Made by a program: the position numbers and the translations under genes. Shown piece by piece: positions 63,480 to 64,000 of a stretch of DNA of 64,000 nt. The DNA is taken from assembly GCF_015645385.1 (NCBI RefSeq), contig NZ_JADOET010000017.1, positions 1 through 64,000 on the forward strand. The letters run 5' to 3'. The stretch's first letter is position 1. Every line of letters starts with the position of its first letter. A model generated the notes under the pieces. That model saw only the letters and a list, made by a program, of their open reading frames with translations. It did not search any database and had not been told where the DNA came from. The stretch comes from Winogradskyella marina. Its GTDB lineage: Bacteria > Bacteroidota > Bacteroidia > Flavobacteriales > Flavobacteriaceae.

Positions 63480-64000
63480 ATGAAATCACTCATTCCTTTT
63501 ACACTTGTATTCTTACTATGTTTTGCCTGTAATAATGAAAACAAAACCACTGACGCTTTAATAGAAAGCGAAGTTGAAACAAAAATTGAAAAACCAGAAT
63601 TCGCCATTGTCATTCACGGAGGAGCAGGCACAATCCTAAAAAAGAACATGACTCCAGAACGAGAAGCGGCTTATAAAGCAAAACTTGAAGAAGCCATAAG
63701 AGTTGGCTATAACATTCTAAAACAAGGTGGAAGCAGTCTTGATGCAGTTGAAAAAACCATAAATGTTATGGAAGACTCTCCGCTTTTCAATGCAGGTAAA
63801 GGAGCTGTTTTTACAAATGCAGAAACCAACGAATTAGATGCTTCAATAATGGACGGAAAAACTCTAAATGCAGGAGCTTCTGCTGGCACAACTACGGTAA
63901 GAAACCCTATAAATTTAGCACGTACAATTATGGATAAGTCAGAACATGTTATGCTATCTGGGAAAGGTGCTGAAACCTTTGCCAAAGAACAAGGCTTAGA
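63480..64000 (+). CDS. isoaspartyl peptidase / plant-type L-asparaginase, lipoprotein (partial)
   Basis: Only the first 173 codons are in the window. The signal peptide has lipobox LCFAC (Cys at residue 17), then a Thr/Glu-rich linker and the Ntn-hydrolase core: FAIVIHGGAGTILKKNM, GGSSLDAVEKTINVMEDSPLFNAGKGAVFTNAETNELDASIMDG and AGASAGTTTV. The family hydrolyses beta-aspartyl dipeptides or asparagine after self-cleavage before a Thr. That Thr lies beyond the window edge and cannot be checked. Export as a lipoprotein is common in Flavobacteriaceae. Confidence 0.88.
   Translation, partial: MKSLIPFTLVFLLCFACNNENKTTDALIESEVETKIEKPEFAIVIHGGAGTILKKNMTPEREAAYKAKLEEAIRVGYNILKQGGSSLDAVEKTINVMEDSPLFNAGKGAVFTNAETNELDASIMDGKTLNAGASAGTTTVRNPINLARTIMDKSEHVMLSGKGAETFAKEQGL

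Noticed and set aside
1-64000. tRNA genes, rRNA genes, IS elements, prophage or toxin-antitoxin modules
   Set aside because: I read the spacers for T-loop-like GTTCRA motifs, transposase motifs and paired small ORFs and found none that hold up.

Overview
The window is low-GC, densely packed chromosomal DNA from a marine-type member of the Flavobacteriaceae (Bacteroidetes). The evidence is the gene content: GLPGLI-family proteins, OMP_b-brl-type TonB-dependent receptors, the Bat aerotolerance operon, SulP transporter plus beta-carbonic anhydrases, an OlsF-like ornithine lipid synthase, DUF4286, DUF4382, and many lipoproteins with acidic residues after the lipid cysteine. Promoters of the Bacteroidetes type (TAnnTTTG) also fit, as does the absence of Shine-Dalgarno sequences. 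The genus cannot be fixed from sequence alone. I saw no tRNA, rRNA, CRISPR array, prophage or intact insertion sequence.

Layout. 1-4236: two tiny secreted proteins around a GLPGLI protein and a large outer-membrane receptor, preceded by a repeat-rich leader. 4354-8685: pth, ribF, an HTTM membrane protein and serS. 9133-17342: a TPR protein, DUF4286, rsmA, mgtE, a SerA-like dehydrogenase and small accessory enzymes. 17382-21964 (minus): a regulatory-domain protein, the OlsF-like acyltransferase, aspartate kinase and GNAT, divergent from fbp. 23187-33060: TerB, mfd, EamA, secreted proteins, a TlpA-like protein and gpsA. 33101-36577: pheS and small proteins, with a repeat-bounded GIY-YIG remnant. 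36608-40092 (minus): two carbonic anhydrases and SulP. 40141-49958 (minus): the complete Bat operon (moxR, DUF58, a BatD-like/DUF4381-like protein, batA, batB, batC, a second short batD-like gene, batD, batE). 50152-54841: DUF4382 lipoprotein, two oxidoreductases, a four-helix-bundle protein, an AlbA_2 protein and a lipocalin-like lipoprotein. 55121-63163 (minus): DUF1501/DUF1800 pair, outer-membrane and lipoprotein genes, and an ALDH7-type aldehyde dehydrogenase. 63480-end: start of an isoaspartyl peptidase/asparaginase.

Most genes are housekeeping or typical of the family. The unusual material is mainly between or at the edges of genes. (1) A GIY-YIG nuclease gene, broken by a frameshift, sits between perfect 30-bp inverted repeats next to pheS. 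(2) A strong intrinsic terminator is embedded in the signal-peptide codons of the first receptor, which lacks an ATG start. (3) Two copies of a [paired GACTTCTA + stem-loop] unit, with an upstream complementary copy, lead into the first small gene. (4) A one-domain copy of BatD sits beside batD. (5) One Bat-operon protein has a signal peptide apparently encoded by an intergenic-type repeat. (6) The 3' end of the aldehyde dehydrogenase gene plus its terminator recurs 2.3 kb away, bracketing two lipoprotein genes. (7) Several dispersed intergenic repeat families abut start codons.
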